From Alteromonas marina (GTDB lineage: Bacteria > Pseudomonadota > Gammaproteobacteria > Enterobacterales > Alteromonadaceae), in assembly GCF_000808575.1 (NCBI RefSeq), contig NZ_JWLW01000009.1, positions 1 to 64,000 of the forward strand: a stretch of 64,000 nt of DNA, given 5' to 3'. A model generated the notes under the pieces. The model was not told the origin of the DNA. It was given only the letters and a program-made list of their open reading frames with translations, and searched no databases. This document shows positions 44,824-53,610 of this stretch, in pieces. Both the position numbers and the translations under genes were made by a program. The number at the start of each line of letters is the position of its first letter. Within the stretch, counting starts at the first letter, position 1.

Positions 44824-45730
44824 CCTGCCGACGAATAAAGCTAATAGAAGGAGCAAAAAACGCAGCACCTGTTTCAGCACTGGTAAAGTCCAACCAGCGG
44901 TCGTAGTCGCCCTCTCCGTTGCCATATATTTGGCTGTGAAGCATCTGTTTAAAAGGCCGCGCGCTTGCGCTACAGCTTACGAAAAATAACCCTTGAGAAG
45001 CCATGTCGCCGTAGGGCATACCTTGCTTTATCAACCTAGGTTCGTCGCCATCGGGAGCAACTGTGCTTGCCCTAACACAATGCGAAGATTCAGACTGTTC
45101 GCTACTTATCAAATTGTGTTCTTGCGTGGTGCCCATCACTTGTTCTTGCTGACGGCTTGAAAGGCTGTTCCAGCGCCTTAAATCGTGCCGAAAACGCTGA
45201 ACGTGAACATAGCTTCCGCCGCTAAAATCAGGGTCATCTTCGCCAATAATCGCGACTTGTCTACGCTTCATGCCACGTGGATTATCTGCGCCATAGAGAA
45301 AACCATTGAGGTCACGGCCATCTAAATACCTAAACCCTCTTATTTGCTCTACCAGTTCTACATGAATACGCAACAAATCCATCACTTCAATGCCAACCGC
45401 ATGACAAATATCTAACCTATCAGCGCGAATTTGGATAAAGAGGTCACAAGGCATAGTGGGGGCACTTCTATCATCACATTGCATGTCAGGAAAAGGGGCA
45501 AGCTCAACAGGTATCAAACCGGGGTATACCTCAGCCCAGTAACCGGTGCCTATAGCCACCACGCCGGTGACCATAGCTTCGTAATGCTCATTCTCGAAAT
45601 GCTCGAATATATCGAGCACGCGAGATAGCTTGGCGCGTACGGCTTGGCTATCGTCATCAATGACGTTCAGTAACAAATACTGTGCATGTAAATTTGGCTC
45701 AGCGCAAAGGCCTTTTTGTGGTTGTGTCAT
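44804..45730 (-). CDS. DyP-type peroxidase family protein with altered active site
   Basis: The 308 residues show the YfeX/class B DyP fold: AMVTGVVAIGTGYW, FRYLDGRDLNGF, YVHVQRFRHDLRRWNSLSSRQQEQVMGTT and SQGLFFVSCSASARPFKQML. The proximal haem ligand His217 (SSHCVRAS) is present. In the GxxDG motif the catalytic Asp is replaced by Tyr146 (GFLYGADNP instead of GFVDGTENP), and the distal Arg is replaced by Lys235 (LIKQGMPYG instead of a VRQ-type motif). Ordinary peroxidase turnover is therefore doubtful; haem binding or another reaction is possible. The gene lies alone on the minus strand between the convergent cyclase gene and ggt. No encapsulin gene is nearby. Confidence 0.85.
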   Translation of the reverse strand: MTQPQKGLCAEPNLHAQYLLLNVIDDDSQAVRAKLSRVLDIFEHFENEHYEAMVTGVVAIGTGYWAEVYPGLIPVELAPFPDMQCDDRSAPTMPCDLFIQIRADRLDICHAVGIEVMDLLRIHVELVEQIRGFRYLDGRDLNGFLYGADNPRGMKRRQVAIIGEDDPDFSGGSYVHVQRFRHDLRRWNSLSSRQQEQVMGTTQEHNLISSEQSESSHCVRASTVAPDGDEPRLIKQGMPYGDMASQGLFFVSCSASARPFKQMLHSQIYGNGEGDYDRWLDFTSAETGAAFFAPSISFIRRQAKLSEN

Positions 45731-45913
45731 TGCCGCTCTTGTTGTTATTAACGTCTTGTTCTGACGTTTCGCTGCTGGCGATCATTCGCCGCGCTTTGTT
45801 GTGCGAACCTTATTGTAAAGTGTAGCGGCTGCTTCAAACTTTGAAACCCTTTAAAGCGAAGCAGCAAACGGGGGAAAAATTAACTCCGCCGCCTATTATT
45901 TACTCTAGTGTGC

Positions 45914-47605
45914 TTAATAGCCCGCGGCTTGTCCATCTTTTCGCGTTTCTGAAGCGCCAAAATAGACACCTTTCTGCTCGTCCCAAGCGATAGCCTGATA
46001 GCCACCGAACGCGCCTACCACACGTTGAAGCTTATGCCCCCGCTCCATGAGCTCTCGTTGAACGGTTTCGCTGAACCCTGATTCTAAGCTCACATAGCCG
46101 CCATCAGTCATTAAGGCGCCCGTTGGGCTACTCGACCCACTGTGCAGTATACGTGGAGCATCCCCCGCTTCCTGCAAATTCATTCCAAAGTCGAGAATGT
46201 TTACAATAATTTGTGCATGCATTTGAGGCTGAGTTCCGCCCCCCATTACGCCAAAGCTCATTACTGGCTTACCGTTTCTGGTTACAAAAGCCGGAATAAT
46301 GGTGTGAAATGGACGCTTTCCTGGGCGATATTCATTAAAGTGCCCTTCTTCAAGGGTAAACATCTCACCTCTATTTTGAAGAATAAAACCTAGCCCTGGA
46401 GGTGTCATGCCCGAGCCCATTCCGCGGTAGTTACTTTGAATTAAGGACACCATATTGCCCTCTTTATCAGCAACGGTCAGATAAATGGTATCCCCCTCAT
46501 AAATACCCGCATCAACGCGATTCGCTGCGCGTTCATTATCAATGAGTTTCTGACGCTTAGCGGCGTACTCTTTCGAAATCAGCCAGTCGACAGGGATATC
46601 GTTAAAGTCTGGATCCGCATAGAACTTAGCGCGATCTTCAAAGGCGAGCTTCTTTGCTTCCACAAAAGTATGAATGTAGTCAGCTGAGTCAAACCCCATT
46701 CCTTCTATGTCATAGTGCTCAAGCACATTAAGGATCTGTAGTGCCGCTATACCTTGTCCGTTCGGCGGAAGCTCCCAAATATCGTAGCCGCGATAGTTAG
46801 CGGAAACAGGCTCTACCCACTCTGAGGTATGCGATGATAAATCTTGATATGACAAAAAGCCGCCTTGAGACTTCATGTAAGCATCGATAGTGCGCGCGAT
46901 ATCGCCCTTATAAAAAGCATCTCGCCCACCTGTTGCAATCTTTTCATAGGTCACAGCTAACCCAGGATTTTTAAAAACATCGCCTTTTTGCGGTACTTTC
47001 CCGTCGATAAGAAAAGTCTCTGCGAAGCCGTCATAGTGACCAATTCGCTCTTGATTCATCTGCCAGTAATAGGCAATGACTTCTGAAACAGGAAACCCCT
47101 CACGGGCATATTTGATAGACGGCGTAAGCAGCGCAGACATGGGCAGCTTGCCAAATTTTTCGTGTAGTGCAAACCAGCCATCTACAGCGCCAGGGACAGA
47201 AACGGGTAGCGGACCAAATTTTGGAATTTGATGTAAACCACGCTCGGCAAACACCGCTTTGGTTAACTGTCTGGGTGAACGGCCAGAAGCATTTAAACCC
47301 ACCAATTTTTCATCTTTTGCATCCCACACAATAGCAAATAGGTCGCCGCCAATACCGCTGCCTGTAGGCTCAACTAAACCTAACATGGCGTTGGCTGCAA
47401 TAGCTGCATCAACTGCACTGCCGCCTTGTTTTAAAATATCCAACGCCACTTGCGTAGCTAATGGTTGGCTCGTTGCTGCCATGCCGTTCTTTGCAATAAC
47501 TTCTGAACGACTTGCAAAGGGATGCCCCGTTATTCTGTCATAGCCCAAACAACTGATACTAAAGAAAGCTAGTATCAAAGGTAGAAGTCGCACACTTGCA
47601 ATCAT
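45914..47605 (-). CDS. ggt: gamma-glutamyltransferase
   Basis: GGT cleaves the gamma-glutamyl bond of glutathione in the periplasm. The 563-residue precursor has a signal peptide (about 1-22) and SGGSAVDAAIAANA-like and GLVEPTGSGIGGDLF segments. The autoprocessing nucleophile is Thr373 (GDTIYLTVADKEGNMVSLIQS), where it splits into large and small subunits. The substrate-pocket motifs RGMGSGMTPPGLGFILQNRG and GVMGGGTQPQMHAQI follow. The active residue context DTIYLTV differs slightly from the usual TTHxSV, but the second Thr aligns. It is 222 bases from amtB and separated by a terminator. A role in using peptide-bound or glutathione nitrogen and sulfur is likely. Confidence 0.94.
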   Translation of the reverse strand: MIASVRLLPLILAFFSISCLGYDRITGHPFASRSEVIAKNGMAATSQPLATQVALDILKQGGSAVDAAIAANAMLGLVEPTGSGIGGDLFAIVWDAKDEKLVGLNASGRSPRQLTKAVFAERGLHQIPKFGPLPVSVPGAVDGWFALHEKFGKLPMSALLTPSIKYAREGFPVSEVIAYYWQMNQERIGHYDGFAETFLIDGKVPQKGDVFKNPGLAVTYEKIATGGRDAFYKGDIARTIDAYMKSQGGFLSYQDLSSHTSEWVEPVSANYRGYDIWELPPNGQGIAALQILNVLEHYDIEGMGFDSADYIHTFVEAKKLAFEDRAKFYADPDFNDIPVDWLISKEYAAKRQKLIDNERAANRVDAGIYEGDTIYLTVADKEGNMVSLIQSNYRGMGSGMTPPGLGFILQNRGEMFTLEEGHFNEYRPGKRPFHTIIPAFVTRNGKPVMSFGVMGGGTQPQMHAQIIVNILDFGMNLQEAGDAPRILHSGSSSPTGALMTDGGYVSLESGFSETVQRELMERGHKLQRVVGAFGGYQAIAWDEQKGVYFGASETRKDGQAAGY

Positions 47606-47742
47606 AACCGTCCTTTTACTAAAACGTCGCCGATAATAAATCTAGCGTTAGTCTGTCGATTCATAGTGTAGCGTTATTGTCACATTACGCCTAGGCTCTT
47701 TTCCTAAGCTCAGTAATGGTCTTAAAACACATTGCATGAAAC

Positions 47743-47769
47743 GAAAAAAGCCCCGCATTAGCGGGGCTT
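47743..47769 (-). terminator. terminator of glnK-amtB
   Basis: GCCCCGC-ATTA-GCGGGGC is preceded on the plus strand by six A, which gives a T-run on the minus strand. It lies about 60 bases after the amtB stop codon and ends the glnK-amtB transcript. Confidence 0.85.
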
Positions 47770-47826
47770 AAATGAAGTAATAAGGCATTATTGTTATTGT
47801 TGTTTCGTTGCCTAATCGAGACTCTC

Positions 47827-49074
47827 TTACGAACGGCTGCTTGTGAAGTCTGGGTATGCTTCCAGACCGCATTCGCTCATGTCTACGCCGTCGAATTCTT
47901 CTTCTTCGCTCACACGTATACCCATAACCGCTTTAATCACTAGCCATACAACTAGGCTCACTACGAATACCCATACAAAGATAGTCGCTGCACCAATTAG
48001 CTGACCAGAGATGCTTGAACCATCGTTAGTGAAAGGTACAAGGATAAGACCTAGAAGACCTACCACACCGTGAACTGAAATTGCGCCCACTGGGTCATCA
48101 ATTTTTACTTTATCAAGCGCAACGATGCTAAGCACTACTAGAATACCACCAAGGCCGCCGAACAGCGTAGCTTGTAGAGGCGTTGGCGTAGATGGCTCAG
48201 CTGTGATTGCCACAAGACCAGCTAGCGCACCGTTTAGTACCATAGTTAGGTCAGCTTTACCGAATAAAATGCGTGCTACGATAAGTGCAGCAATTGCACC
48301 ACCAGCCGCTGCAGCGTTCGTGTTCATAAATACAATCGCTACTGAGTTTGCACTTTCAACAGTTGCAGTAGCCAGTACTGAACCGCCGTTGAAGCCAAAC
48401 CAACCCATCCACAGGATAAATGTACCTAAAGTTGCAAGCGGTAAGTTTGCACCTGGAATCGCGTTTACTTTACCGTCAGCTGTGTATTTACCCTTACGAG
48501 CACCAAGCACAAGAACACCAGCAAGAGCAGCAGCTGCACCAGCCATGTGAACAATACCTGAACCTGCAAAGTCAGAGAAACCAAGGTCACCAAGCGTATA
48601 CATACCGAATACAGCTTCGCCGCCCCATGTCCAAGCACCTTCCATTGGATAGATGAAGCCCGTCATAACAACTGCGAACGCTAGGAATGCCCAAAGCTTC
48701 ATACGCTCAGCTACCGCACCAGATACGATAGACATTGCTGTTGCAACAAATACTACTTGGAAGAAGAAGTCAGCAGAAGGTGCATAGGTTGCTGGCTCTT
48801 CAGCGACACCTGTTGCGCCATCAGCCATGATACCGCTTAGGAATGGACCCCAGTCGCCACCACCGTACATAATGCCGTAACCGCAAATCATGTACATAGT
48901 GCAGGCGATAGCAAATAGCGCTACGTTTTTAGTTAGAATTTCTGTGGTGTTTTTCGCTCGAACAAGACCTGCTTCAAGCATCGCAAAACCCGCAGCCATC
49001 CACATAACTAATGCACCGCAGATTAGAAAATAAAAGGTATCTAGCGCATACCCAAGTTCAAAAGTGATTTCCAT
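47827..49074 (-). CDS. amtB: ammonium transporter AmtB
   Basis: AmtB is a trimeric inner-membrane ammonium channel. The 415 residues form about eleven hydrophobic helices. They include the pore twin histidines in DFAGSGIVHMAGAAAA and ISVHGVVGLLG, the LEAGLVRAKNTTEILTKN segment after helix 1 and FNGGSVLATATVESANSVAIVFMNTNAAAAGG. No cleaved signal is evident; the start MEITFELGYALDTFYFL goes straight into helix 1, unlike E. coli. It follows glnK by 32 bases on the same strand, as is classical, and GlnK would block the pore when ammonium is plentiful. A terminator follows. Confidence 0.96.
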   Translation of the reverse strand: MEITFELGYALDTFYFLICGALVMWMAAGFAMLEAGLVRAKNTTEILTKNVALFAIACTMYMICGYGIMYGGGDWGPFLSGIMADGATGVAEEPATYAPSADFFFQVVFVATAMSIVSGAVAERMKLWAFLAFAVVMTGFIYPMEGAWTWGGEAVFGMYTLGDLGFSDFAGSGIVHMAGAAAALAGVLVLGARKGKYTADGKVNAIPGANLPLATLGTFILWMGWFGFNGGSVLATATVESANSVAIVFMNTNAAAAGGAIAALIVARILFGKADLTMVLNGALAGLVAITAEPSTPTPLQATLFGGLGGILVVLSIVALDKVKIDDPVGAISVHGVVGLLGLILVPFTNDGSSISGQLIGAATIFVWVFVVSLVVWLVIKAVMGIRVSEEEEFDGVDMSECGLEAYPDFTSSRS

Positions 49075-49106
49075 TATGGTTTTCTCCGCAAATATATCGT
49101 TGTGGC

Positions 49107-49535
<429 letters not shown>

Positions 49536-49591
49536 TTAACCATAAAAATCATATACATACACACAAACGCTTCATGAACGCACAAAAATAA

Positions 49592-49608
49592 TGCACACAA
49601 ATGGTGCA
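49592..49608. promoter_or_regulatory. NtrC-like enhancer site
   Basis: TGCACACAAATGGTGCA closely matches the NtrC consensus TGCACCA-N3-TGGTGCA, with one mismatch in the left arm. Its centre is about 100 bases from the predicted glnK transcription start, a usual enhancer distance. It also lies 80 bases upstream of the divergent gene at 49688. Confidence 0.6.
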
Positions 49609-49687
49609 CCGATAAAAATTTGCCCAATTATGAAGCGGTATGAGGTTGCGGTAAGGTGAGAAGACTAAAAAGTGCGATGAAATTAGG

Positions 49688-50542
49688 ATGGAACTATTCG
49701 ATAGGGCCCATGGTCTGTTGTTTACTATGACGACTATCACCCCATCTTTCTTTGCGCCTGAGCGCAGCATTGACCACCATTCCGTTGCAAAGAAAACGGC
49801 GTGGCGCCCACTATTAATTTCGGGCTGTGCACATGTGTTTGGGGTCATCGTAGTGGTCATACTTTCTCAGATGGGCATCAACAACCAAAAAGCACGAGTA
49901 AATGTTTTGGAGCAAACGCCGGAGATAAGCGCCAGACTGTACTATCCCCCCGTTCCACGCCCTCCTGCACAAGCTAAACCACAAGAAACTAAACCAAACG
50001 ATGTTTCCCCTAAAAGGCAAGAAATTGAGTTGAAGCCTGACGCAACCAAAGCGACTGAAGCACTTGATAGTAAGAATGAAATTGTAGAAAGTCCTGCGCC
50101 CAAAAAGCAGAAAAATGCTGAGCCCGATACACAGCAGGTACCCATTGAAAGTAAGTCGACGAATACACTGCCGTCGCCCACTTTATCAAAAGACGCAAAT
50201 CGGCGCGCAGGCTCGTTGAACCTATCGGTAAAAGATGGCGCAGCCCTCTACTTTGAAAAGTATCACAGTGACAAAGTCGCTGAAGACGCTGAACAAGCAG
50301 CAAAGGCATTTCAGGAGCGTAAAAATAGTCCTGTGCTTAGCGGGCCAAGCACACAGCAAATACAAGCTAATGAAAATCGACGCCCTTCAAAACGGGTAAA
50401 TTGTAGCAGTACGACCAATAAAACCTTGGCGATATTAAGTGGTTTTACAGGTGGAACCTTAGAATGCACCAAAATGGACGACCACAAACGTTTCATAGAA
50501 GCCAGACTCAATAAACTTCCTAAAGACGAAGAGATTAACTAG
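49688..50542 (+). CDS. TonB/TolA-shaped membrane protein, unknown function
   Basis: I do not recognise the family. The 284-residue protein has a cytoplasmic N-terminus, one transmembrane helix (about 41-63), a Pro-rich stretch (YYPPVPRPPAQAKPQ, 85-99) and a long Lys/Glu/Gln/Ser linker to about 170. A C-terminal region follows with an Ala/Lys helix (GAALYFEKYHSDKVAEDAEQAAKAFQ) and a cysteine pair Cys239/Cys260 that could form a disulfide. This shape recalls TonB or TolA but no such C-terminal domain is recognisable. The start is uncertain (49688 or ATG 49727). It diverges from glnK across the NtrC-like site, so nitrogen control is conceivable. Confidence 0.55.
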   Translation: MELFDRAHGLLFTMTTITPSFFAPERSIDHHSVAKKTAWRPLLISGCAHVFGVIVVVILSQMGINNQKARVNVLEQTPEISARLYYPPVPRPPAQAKPQETKPNDVSPKRQEIELKPDATKATEALDSKNEIVESPAPKKQKNAEPDTQQVPIESKSTNTLPSPTLSKDANRRAGSLNLSVKDGAALYFEKYHSDKVAEDAEQAAKAFQERKNSPVLSGPSTQQIQANENRRPSKRVNCSSTTNKTLAILSGFTGGTLECTKMDDHKRFIEARLNKLPKDEEIN

Positions 50543-50591
50543 TTGTCTCTATCAACGATTTACCGTCATGTGAGGTAAGCCCTTATCACAG

Positions 50592-51332
50592 TCACTTTCT
50601 TTTGAAAAACTTAGGGGGTTGCCCGAAATACGCTTTGAACCGTCGACTGAACGCTGCAACATCTTCGTATCCTGTTAGCTGAGCTATACCCAACATTGGC
50701 GTATCAGTATTTCTAAGCAGCGCTTTAGCCTTTTCCATCCTCACTTTTACGAGGTAATCTCGTAAACTATGTCCGGAGGCTTCTTTAAAGCGTTTTTTGA
50801 ATTGCGTGGTTCCCATGCAGGCAAGTCCAGAAAGGTTCTTTACTGAATGCTCACCGCCTACATCACTATGGATATGGCTTAATACTCGAGTCATGCCTTT
50901 ACCTGTCGCACTCCCTACTTCGCTCTTCGCAAGTAATACCTGAAACAATTCAGCCACTTCACTGTGACCATAAAAAGCGTAATGCGTTAATTGTACTTCA
51001 ACAAAGCTTAAAAATGCCTGAAGCGCACTATTAACTTGGAATATTGGTGAGTGTTTGTCTTGAAGCTGCACCGGTACCGATAACAAATCAGCTACCACAA
51101 ACTTAGCGTTTTCGTTTGCGCTAAAGTCGTGTATTTCATGTGGTGCGATGCACACCCCCTCTCCAACACCAACATTACCTGTATAGCAATCTTGCGCTAT
51201 TTCTATATGTCCATTAATAGGCAAAACCAATTGATAATAGGGGTGTGCGTGACTTCGTACCGTTCTGGTATAGGAACGAATTGAAAGTGATGGAAGTTCT
51301 GTCTCTTCGTTTATTTCACTATCGTTACTCAC
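50592..51332 (-). CDS. AraC-family transcriptional regulator
   Basis: The 246-residue regulator has an N-terminal cupin-like sensor domain (RSHAHPYYQLVLPINGHIEIAQDC, EGVCIAPHEIHDFSANENAKFVVADL) and a C-terminal double helix-turn-helix (about 150-246). In the latter, MGTTQFKKRFKEASGHSLRDYLVKVRMEKAKALLRNTD and IAQLTGYEDVAAFSRRFKAYFGQPPKFFK are typical. It lies between the TonB-shaped gene and the divergent DUF808 gene, and either could be its target. The ligand is unknown. Confidence 0.9.
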   Translation of the reverse strand: MSNDSEINEETELPSLSIRSYTRTVRSHAHPYYQLVLPINGHIEIAQDCYTGNVGVGEGVCIAPHEIHDFSANENAKFVVADLLSVPVQLQDKHSPIFQVNSALQAFLSFVEVQLTHYAFYGHSEVAELFQVLLAKSEVGSATGKGMTRVLSHIHSDVGGEHSVKNLSGLACMGTTQFKKRFKEASGHSLRDYLVKVRMEKAKALLRNTDTPMLGIAQLTGYEDVAAFSRRFKAYFGQPPKFFKRK

Positions 51333-51497
51333 AATGATTTCAACCTTTTATCTGAATTCGTACTATTCATAAGTTGCCAAAGGTAAGATCCTGCGCGTAT
51401 TCTCTGCATACCGCAACGACTTATCGCTTCTTGATTTGCTATGTTAGTGAAACATAAAGCAACAAACTTTATAACAACAAACACAAGGAAAATCACT

Positions 51498-52421
51498 TTG
51501 GCCGCAGCTAACTTACTTGCCCTACTTGATGATATAGCAACGTTAATGGACGACATCGCAACCATGTCGAAAGTCGCTGCGCAAAAAACAGCGGGTGTTT
51601 TGGGCGACGATCTAGCGGTAAACGCCGACCAGGTCCAAGGCGTCAAAGCAGACCGAGAGCTACCTGTTGTTTGGGCAGTAGCAAAAGGCTCACTTATTAA
51701 TAAAGCAATATTGGTTCCTGCGGCATTAGCTATCAGTGCTTTTGTGCCCTCACTTATAACCGTCCTTTTGGTACTGGGCGGGTTATATTTATGTTTTGAA
51801 GGTGCAGAAAAACTGTTGCACAAATATCTTCCCCACGAAGATGAAGAAAAAACACGAGAAGCCAGAATAGAAGCGCTCACCCACGAAGATGTGGATATGG
51901 TTGCTTTTGAGAAAGATAAAATTAAAGGCGCTATACGCACTGACTTCATACTGTCTGCTGAAATTATTGTCATTGCATTAGGTACTGTGACCGATGCAAC
52001 ACTTACTACGCAAATCGGCGTACTGGTAGCACTAAGCTTAGCGATTACTCTTGGCGTTTATGGGCTGGTAGCGGCACTAGTTAAAATGGACGATGTTGGG
52101 CTTTACATGCTTCGCAAGTCGTTAACAGGATCAATGAACACCCTTCAACGATTTATTGGCAGAGCGTTATTAGTTACCGCCCCCGCACTAATGAAGACTC
52201 TTGCGGTAGTAGGTACTGTAGCTATGTTTTTGGTAGGCGGTGGCATACTCACTCACAGCATCGGCTTTTTGCACATTGTTACCGACTGGTTTACCGCACT
52301 TATCCCAGACGCATCGCTGGTTATGTCTATACTTGCTGATGGTGTTGTTGGTATTGCTGCTGGTGTGCTCATTGCGCTAATAGTGACTATGGTTTCACAA
52401 TTTAGAAGTAAAGCGTCCTAA
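51498..52421 (+). CDS. DUF808 inner-membrane protein (YedI-like)
   Basis: The 307-residue protein matches E. coli YedI: NLLALLDDIATLMDDIATMSKVAAQKTAGVLGDDLAVNADQV, ADRELPVVWAVAKGSLINKAILVP, EKDKIKGAIRTDFILSAEIIVIALG and a C-terminal run of hydrophobic helices. The function of the family is unknown. I set the start at TTG 51498 because AAGGAA lies seven bases upstream and the length then equals YedI (305); the ATG at 51441 adds a basic tail absent from the family. It is divergent from the AraC gene. A MITE-like repeat starts 18 bases after its stop. Confidence 0.85.
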   Translation: MAAANLLALLDDIATLMDDIATMSKVAAQKTAGVLGDDLAVNADQVQGVKADRELPVVWAVAKGSLINKAILVPAALAISAFVPSLITVLLVLGGLYLCFEGAEKLLHKYLPHEDEEKTREARIEALTHEDVDMVAFEKDKIKGAIRTDFILSAEIIVIALGTVTDATLTTQIGVLVALSLAITLGVYGLVAALVKMDDVGLYMLRKSLTGSMNTLQRFIGRALLVTAPALMKTLAVVGTVAMFLVGGGILTHSIGFLHIVTDWFTALIPDASLVMSILADGVVGIAAGVLIALIVTMVSQFRSKAS

Positions 52422-52439
52422 ACCTATTCACTCTTTTTT

Positions 52440-52704
52440 ATACCAATCCGCATAGATAATTGCCCACTCAGAAGGCGCTGGCAAGTTTCCTAGCAAAGCG
52501 TGGGAATGCAGGAATGGCTGTTCCCTTTCAAATTCCCAGAATGAAGCTAGGAAGCTTGCCAGACCTTCCCGAAGGGCGAGTTTAAAATGTCCGTACTCTT
52601 TGTTGTGTCACCTTGATGTAGAACCACTATACCTGCGGTAACACGCCGCGATTACGAACATTTTAACTCTCGCTGAGTGGGTAATGATCTATGCGGATTG
52701 GTAT
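52440..52704. mobile_element. MITE-like element with nested inverted repeats
   Basis: The 265-bp element has near-perfect terminal inverted repeats of 32 bases (52440-52471 and 52673-52704, two mismatches), with ends TACCAATCCG and CGGATTGGTA. Inside are a second repeat pair (GGCAAGTTTCCTAGC and GCTAGGAAGCTTGCC, one mismatch), a third (AAAATGTCCGTA and TACGAACATTTT) and a fourth (GTGTCACC and GGTAACAC). It encodes no protein. It is probably a miniature inverted-repeat transposable element, or a structured RNA mobilised as such. The flanks carry a short TTA on both sides, too short to prove a target duplication. Confidence 0.75.
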
Positions 52705-53058
52705 TACATTGGCGGCGCTGCTCTTTTTATAGACTAGCGCCCCTATTTTTGACCTGTCTCATGGTCACCAGTGTCGCTGCTCGAATGTTAAAAAATTTGC
52801 GTTAGTCATTTTGACCACCTCCATATCAAACTCGCCAAATTTTAGCTTTTCTATTATTTTACATTTTCACACCCGCTCTCCGACAAAAAATAAAAATCAT
52901 TAATTTCAGCTACTTGTGCATTTTTTACGAGTTGGCACATCCCTCGCTATAAACTAATTGTTAATTGATAACGACTTATTATCGAAACCTTTAGCAACAT
53001 GATAGCTGCCACGCAGTATGTTCAAGTGCAGTGTCTAACTTAATTTTTGGAGATTACT
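52705..53058. other. 354-bp gap before the small-protein unit
   Basis: No gene longer than a few codons with a ribosome site is visible. A weak repeat GGCGCT/AGCGCC spans about 52713-52741. The sequence just upstream of the next gene is AT-rich and ends in a good ribosome site (GGAG) before the ATG at 53059. A promoter is expected in the last 120 bases, but I could not pick one confidently. Confidence 0.4.
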
Positions 53059-53343
53059 ATGTTTATTGGTCGCAAAACTTTCACTGCACTAACTTTAGCA
53101 ACTAGCGTATTGGGCGCATCAGCGTTCGCTGACGACACTCAGAACAACATTGTTTCGCATACAGATTCGATCGTTGAAAGCGCCATGCACGACGTAAAGC
53201 AGAACTTAGACCTAGCCGTGACTTATGACGTGTTAACTGCAAGCCATACGTTTGAGCCAGAAGTAGAAGAAGCGAATGCATTGGTTGCTGACGTTACTAT
53301 TACACCGATTGAGCCTATCAGCTCAGACGATAACGACGCATAA
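53059..53343 (+). CDS. small exported acidic protein, unknown function
   Basis: The 94-residue protein has a clear signal peptide, MFIGRKTFTALTLATSVLGASAFA, cleaved before DDTQ. The mature 70-residue part is acidic, with a helical-looking middle (SIVESAMHDVKQNLDLAVTYDVL) and an end rich in Glu, Asp and Ser; it contains no cysteine. I recognise no family. GGAG seven bases before the ATG supports 53059 over the start four codons upstream. A 36-codon membrane protein gene follows after 11 bases, and both precede a strong structured terminator, so they form a two-gene unit. Confidence 0.65.
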   Translation: MFIGRKTFTALTLATSVLGASAFADDTQNNIVSHTDSIVESAMHDVKQNLDLAVTYDVLTASHTFEPEVEEANALVADVTITPIEPISSDDNDA

Positions 53344-53354
53344 GGAGAATGCAT

Positions 53355-53465
53355 ATGTTAACCGCCGCAACCCTATTTATGGTGGTACTCGGACCGGTTA
53401 TTGCGTTTGTAGTAAGTGCGCTGGTGTTTTCAACAGCGCGCCTATTCCTTCAGAAAGGTCACTGA
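53355..53465 (+). CDS. 36-residue single-helix membrane protein
   Basis: This small reading frame starts at ATG 53355 with AAGGAG about seven bases upstream, an almost ideal ribosome site. It encodes MLTAATLFMVVLGPVIAFV followed by a second hydrophobic part and a basic tail ending LQKGH. The whole is one transmembrane helix of about 24 residues and a short cationic C-terminus. It is too short for normal gene calling. It lies 11 bases after the exported protein gene and before the terminator, so co-expression is likely. It may be an accessory subunit or a regulatory small membrane protein; there is no family match by eye. Confidence 0.6.
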   Translation: MLTAATLFMVVLGPVIAFVVSALVFSTARLFLQKGH

Positions 53466-53532
53466 AAACGCAATAAAAACAAATAGGACCTAACCGACTA
53501 CCGCTAACAAATTTGCCTCCCTGGGCCTTTTA

Positions 53533-53610
53533 CTCCAGAGGGAGATAGAAAGCACTGACAGTATCCCAGCCAAGTGATTGTGTTTTCTATCTTCTTACTG
53601 GAGCTTTTTT
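53533..53610 (+). terminator. large structured terminator of the small-protein unit
   Basis: The outer arms CTCCAG (53533-53538) and CTGGAG (53598-53603) and the inner arms GATAGAAAGCAC and GTGTTTTCTATC (one mismatch) form a stem with an internal loop, followed by CTTTTTT. It lies about 70 bases after the 36-residue protein gene. The complexity is unusual for a simple terminator; a small RNA is a possible alternative. Confidence 0.65.

Noticed and set aside
48125..48550. 141-codon plus-strand frame inside amtB
   Set aside because: Antisense shadow of amtB; no start site of its own.
51329..51973. 214-codon minus-strand frame opposite the DUF808 gene
   Set aside because: It is fully antisense to a gene with strong YedI similarity; Ser-rich shadow composition.
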